From contig VSPF01000015.1 in the NCBI GenBank assembly GCA_009775195.1, positions 1 to 25,813 on the forward strand: 25,813 bases of DNA, given 5' to 3'. The stretch comes from Muribaculaceae bacterium (GTDB lineage: Bacteria > Bacteroidota > Bacteroidia > Bacteroidales > Muribaculaceae). Each line of letters begins with the position of its first letter. Position 1 is the stretch's first letter. A model generated the notes under the pieces. It made no database searches. It saw only the letters and a program-made list of their open reading frames with translations, and was not told the origin of the DNA. Below, piece by piece: positions 24,491-25,813 of the stretch. Position numbers and translations under genes: made by a program.

Positions 24491-25424
24491 GTGTGTCAAG
24501 TAGTTTTTCGGCTATTGAATTAATTTCTTGGTCGTTGAGGCAAAGCTCGTCGATAACGCGGCGAATTGAGCCTGTGTCGAAACGTTCGAAGTCGCATAGG
24601 CGCGGAGTGATGAACACACCTCCCATGTCGACAGATGCCGGACTGAGCAGCATGCAGTCGTCGCCCTCGGTGCCATAGAACGACGGCCTGTGACGTTTTC
24701 GCGGTACCATGACCAAGCGTGTGCCTGACGATGTTGCATATGCCAACATGTTGAGCATAGGTTCATAGTCGCCGTCGGGCACAGGCATGGCATTGAGCAG
24801 CGCGATTGACAACACGTTGCCTTCGGCCGGGGTCGCGGCATCAATTACAAACATCTTGATAGGCAGCGAGTCGACAAGGTAAAGTGTGCTGTCGTGATGC
24901 GTGAGCAGCTTTTTCATTTCTACGCCGTCGAGGTTCGCTGCAAGCGGTAAAAAGTCGCTGTTGCCGGCCTGGAAGTGGAAATGGTCGGGCGCAGAGGCTC
25001 CGCAACGGGCTCCATTGTAGAATACCGTGTAGCCTCTGAGTTCTTGGGCGAGACGCAGCATGTCGACAACGGAGCCTTCTATTGCCTGTGGTACATGCCG
25101 ATTGCACGGTATTGTGAGATGTCGCGGAAAAATCGGAAAAGGATTTACGAGGATTGTATAGTCATCGTTCCATTCGATACCGCGCTGTACTGAGGGCCTG
25201 TTTTCGGCGCATAGAAAGCACTTGCGGGCCTTGATTGAAGCGGCGTCGACCTTTGCTCCCGACGACACGGCGCGTGCCGGGTTGAACTGCACCTTGAAGT
25301 GCATGCCGTCGACATCAAACTCCTTGACCCTGACACCGGCCAGGGCTGCGTAATTATCGGCAGCCTGGGGCCATTCGGACAGTTGTTGGCCGAGCAACTC
25401 GTTTACTTCTTCGTCTAAAGCCAT
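24480..25424 (-). CDS. DUF4922 family protein, HIT/GalT-like nucleotidyl transferase fold (314 aa)
   Basis: The protein carries a CFLC pair at residues 69-72, which may bind metal. It also has VNPFPIFPRHLTIP at about 93-106 and the triad-like motif DHFHFQAG at 147-154. That His-X-His-X-Gln pattern is the HIT/galactose-1-phosphate uridylyltransferase signature, also used by GDP-L-galactose phosphorylases. A nucleotide-sugar or dinucleotide phosphorylase/transferase activity is therefore likely, with unknown substrate. The ATG at 25424 lies 2 bases after the stop of the upstream glycosyltransferase gene; a GTG 6 bases earlier would overlap that stop. Pairing with a glycosyltransferase suggests nucleotide-sugar metabolism, perhaps with amino sugars released by this pathway. 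Confidence 0.8.
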   Translation of the reverse strand: MALDEEVNELLGQQLSEWPQAADNYAALAGVRVKEFDVDGMHFKVQFNPARAVSSGAKVDAASIKARKCFLCAENRPSVQRGIEWNDDYTILVNPFPIFPRHLTIPCNRHVPQAIEGSVVDMLRLAQELRGYTVFYNGARCGASAPDHFHFQAGNSDFLPLAANLDGVEMKKLLTHHDSTLYLVDSLPIKMFVIDAATPAEGNVLSIALLNAMPVPDGDYEPMLNMLAYATSSGTRLVMVPRKRHRPSFYGTEGDDCMLLSPASVDMGGVFITPRLCDFERFDTGSIRRVIDELCLNDQEINSIAEKLLDTHGA

Positions 25425-25426
25425 TG

Positions 25427-25813
25427 TCACTTCTCTTTATTCATGTCGACGCGGGCCTGCAACTCCCAGGTGCGGATACGGTCTTTATAGAGATTGTTGG
25501 CATTGGTCTTGTTAATGTCGAGGGCGTGGTCGGAGTTGTCCTCCCAGCGTCGGCAGAAATATACCACGTCGTAGACACGTCCAATCTGGTAGTGGCGCGA
25601 GAATGCCAGGCCGAGGGCGTAGTCTTCGCCATAGCTTGTATTGGGCACATGTATTTCGCGCAGTACGGGCGTATAGAATGCGCGTGGAGCACCGAGACCG
25701 TTGATGCGTAGGGCGTTGTTGCGTCCGTTTTCGGGCGTCCATTCGCGATGGTCGATTATGCCCGGTGGTATGGTGTTCATGTCAATGTCGGTGAGTTTAT
25801 ATGTGCCTACTAC
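25427..25813 (-). CDS. Glycosyltransferase (GT2-like), C-terminal part, cut by the window end
   Basis: The frame is open to the last base of the window, so only the C-terminal 128 or so residues are seen. GEDYALGLAFSRHYQIGRVYDVVYFCRRW is the recognisable part: an ED motif followed by an R-W pair, as in the acceptor/base region of GT-A family 2 glycosyltransferases. It precedes the DUF4922 gene by 2 bases on the same strand and is probably co-transcribed. The family call is by resemblance of this segment only, because the nucleotide-binding half is missing. Confidence 0.6.
   Translation of the reverse strand, partial: VVGTYKLTDIDMNTIPPGIIDHREWTPENGRNNALRINGLGAPRAFYTPVLREIHVPNTSYGEDYALGLAFSRHYQIGRVYDVVYFCRRWEDNSDHALDINKTNANNLYKDRIRTWELQARVDMNKEK

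Noticed and set aside
1..25813. CRISPR arrays, insertion-sequence transposases, rRNA genes, integrase
   Set aside because: No regularly spaced direct repeats, no transposase or integrase motifs and no rRNA sequence were found on either strand.

Overview
The window joins the right end of a prophage (about 1-9.73 kb, all genes on the + strand) to a run of host chromosome (about 9.8-25.8 kb, all genes on the - strand). The host is most likely a member of the Bacteroidales (Bacteroidota), possibly of moderate GC such as Muribaculaceae. The reasons are a near-perfect Bacteroidota-type promoter (TTTG, 20 bases, TAACTTTG) before a tRNA gene, weak Shine-Dalgarno sequences, and the family set: DUF1343/NamZ, DUF5009/MurT-like, DUF4922, DUF5675 and BspA-like repeat tail fibres. 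The family assignment below order level is a guess.

Prophage part: a partial tail/baseplate gene, a 1236-aa tail-tip or fibre protein, and three tandem tail-fibre genes (494, 269 and about 280 aa) share a related C-terminal module. The third fibre gene is out of frame at a run of seven G. After these come a small tail/accessory protein, a DUF5675 protein, a lipoprotein with a C-terminal membrane helix (candidate u-spanin), a small membrane protein and a holin. The lysis block ends in a strong hairpin terminator. The 3' end of an intact tRNA-Leu(UAG) faces the phage, which is the geometry expected for integration into a tRNA 3' end. The integrase and second att site are not in the window.

Host part: reading right to left along the - strand, the order is a partial glycosyltransferase, a DUF4922 HIT/GalT-like protein, a SpoIID/LytB protein, an AmpG-like transporter with a large inserted domain, NamZ (exo-N-acetylmuramidase), an FAD/Fe-S D-lactate-type dehydrogenase, MurT-like DUF5009, a MurK-like kinase, MurQ etherase, an SGNH esterase, a UvrD-like helicase with an inserted DnaQ-type exonuclease, EngB, and a terminator. 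The middle eight genes read as a peptidoglycan/MurNAc salvage pathway. NamZ releases MurNAc, transporters import it, MurK phosphorylates it and MurQ splits off D-lactate. The large FAD/Fe-S oxidase is well placed to burn that D-lactate.

The most unusual structure is a pair of about 166-bp elements at 14699-14864 and 19755-19921. They lie in opposite orientation, with 30-base terminal inverted repeats that each contain a small hairpin with a variable 5-base loop. They sit 18-19 bases upstream of murQ (the D-lactate producer) and of the putative D-lactate oxidase gene.
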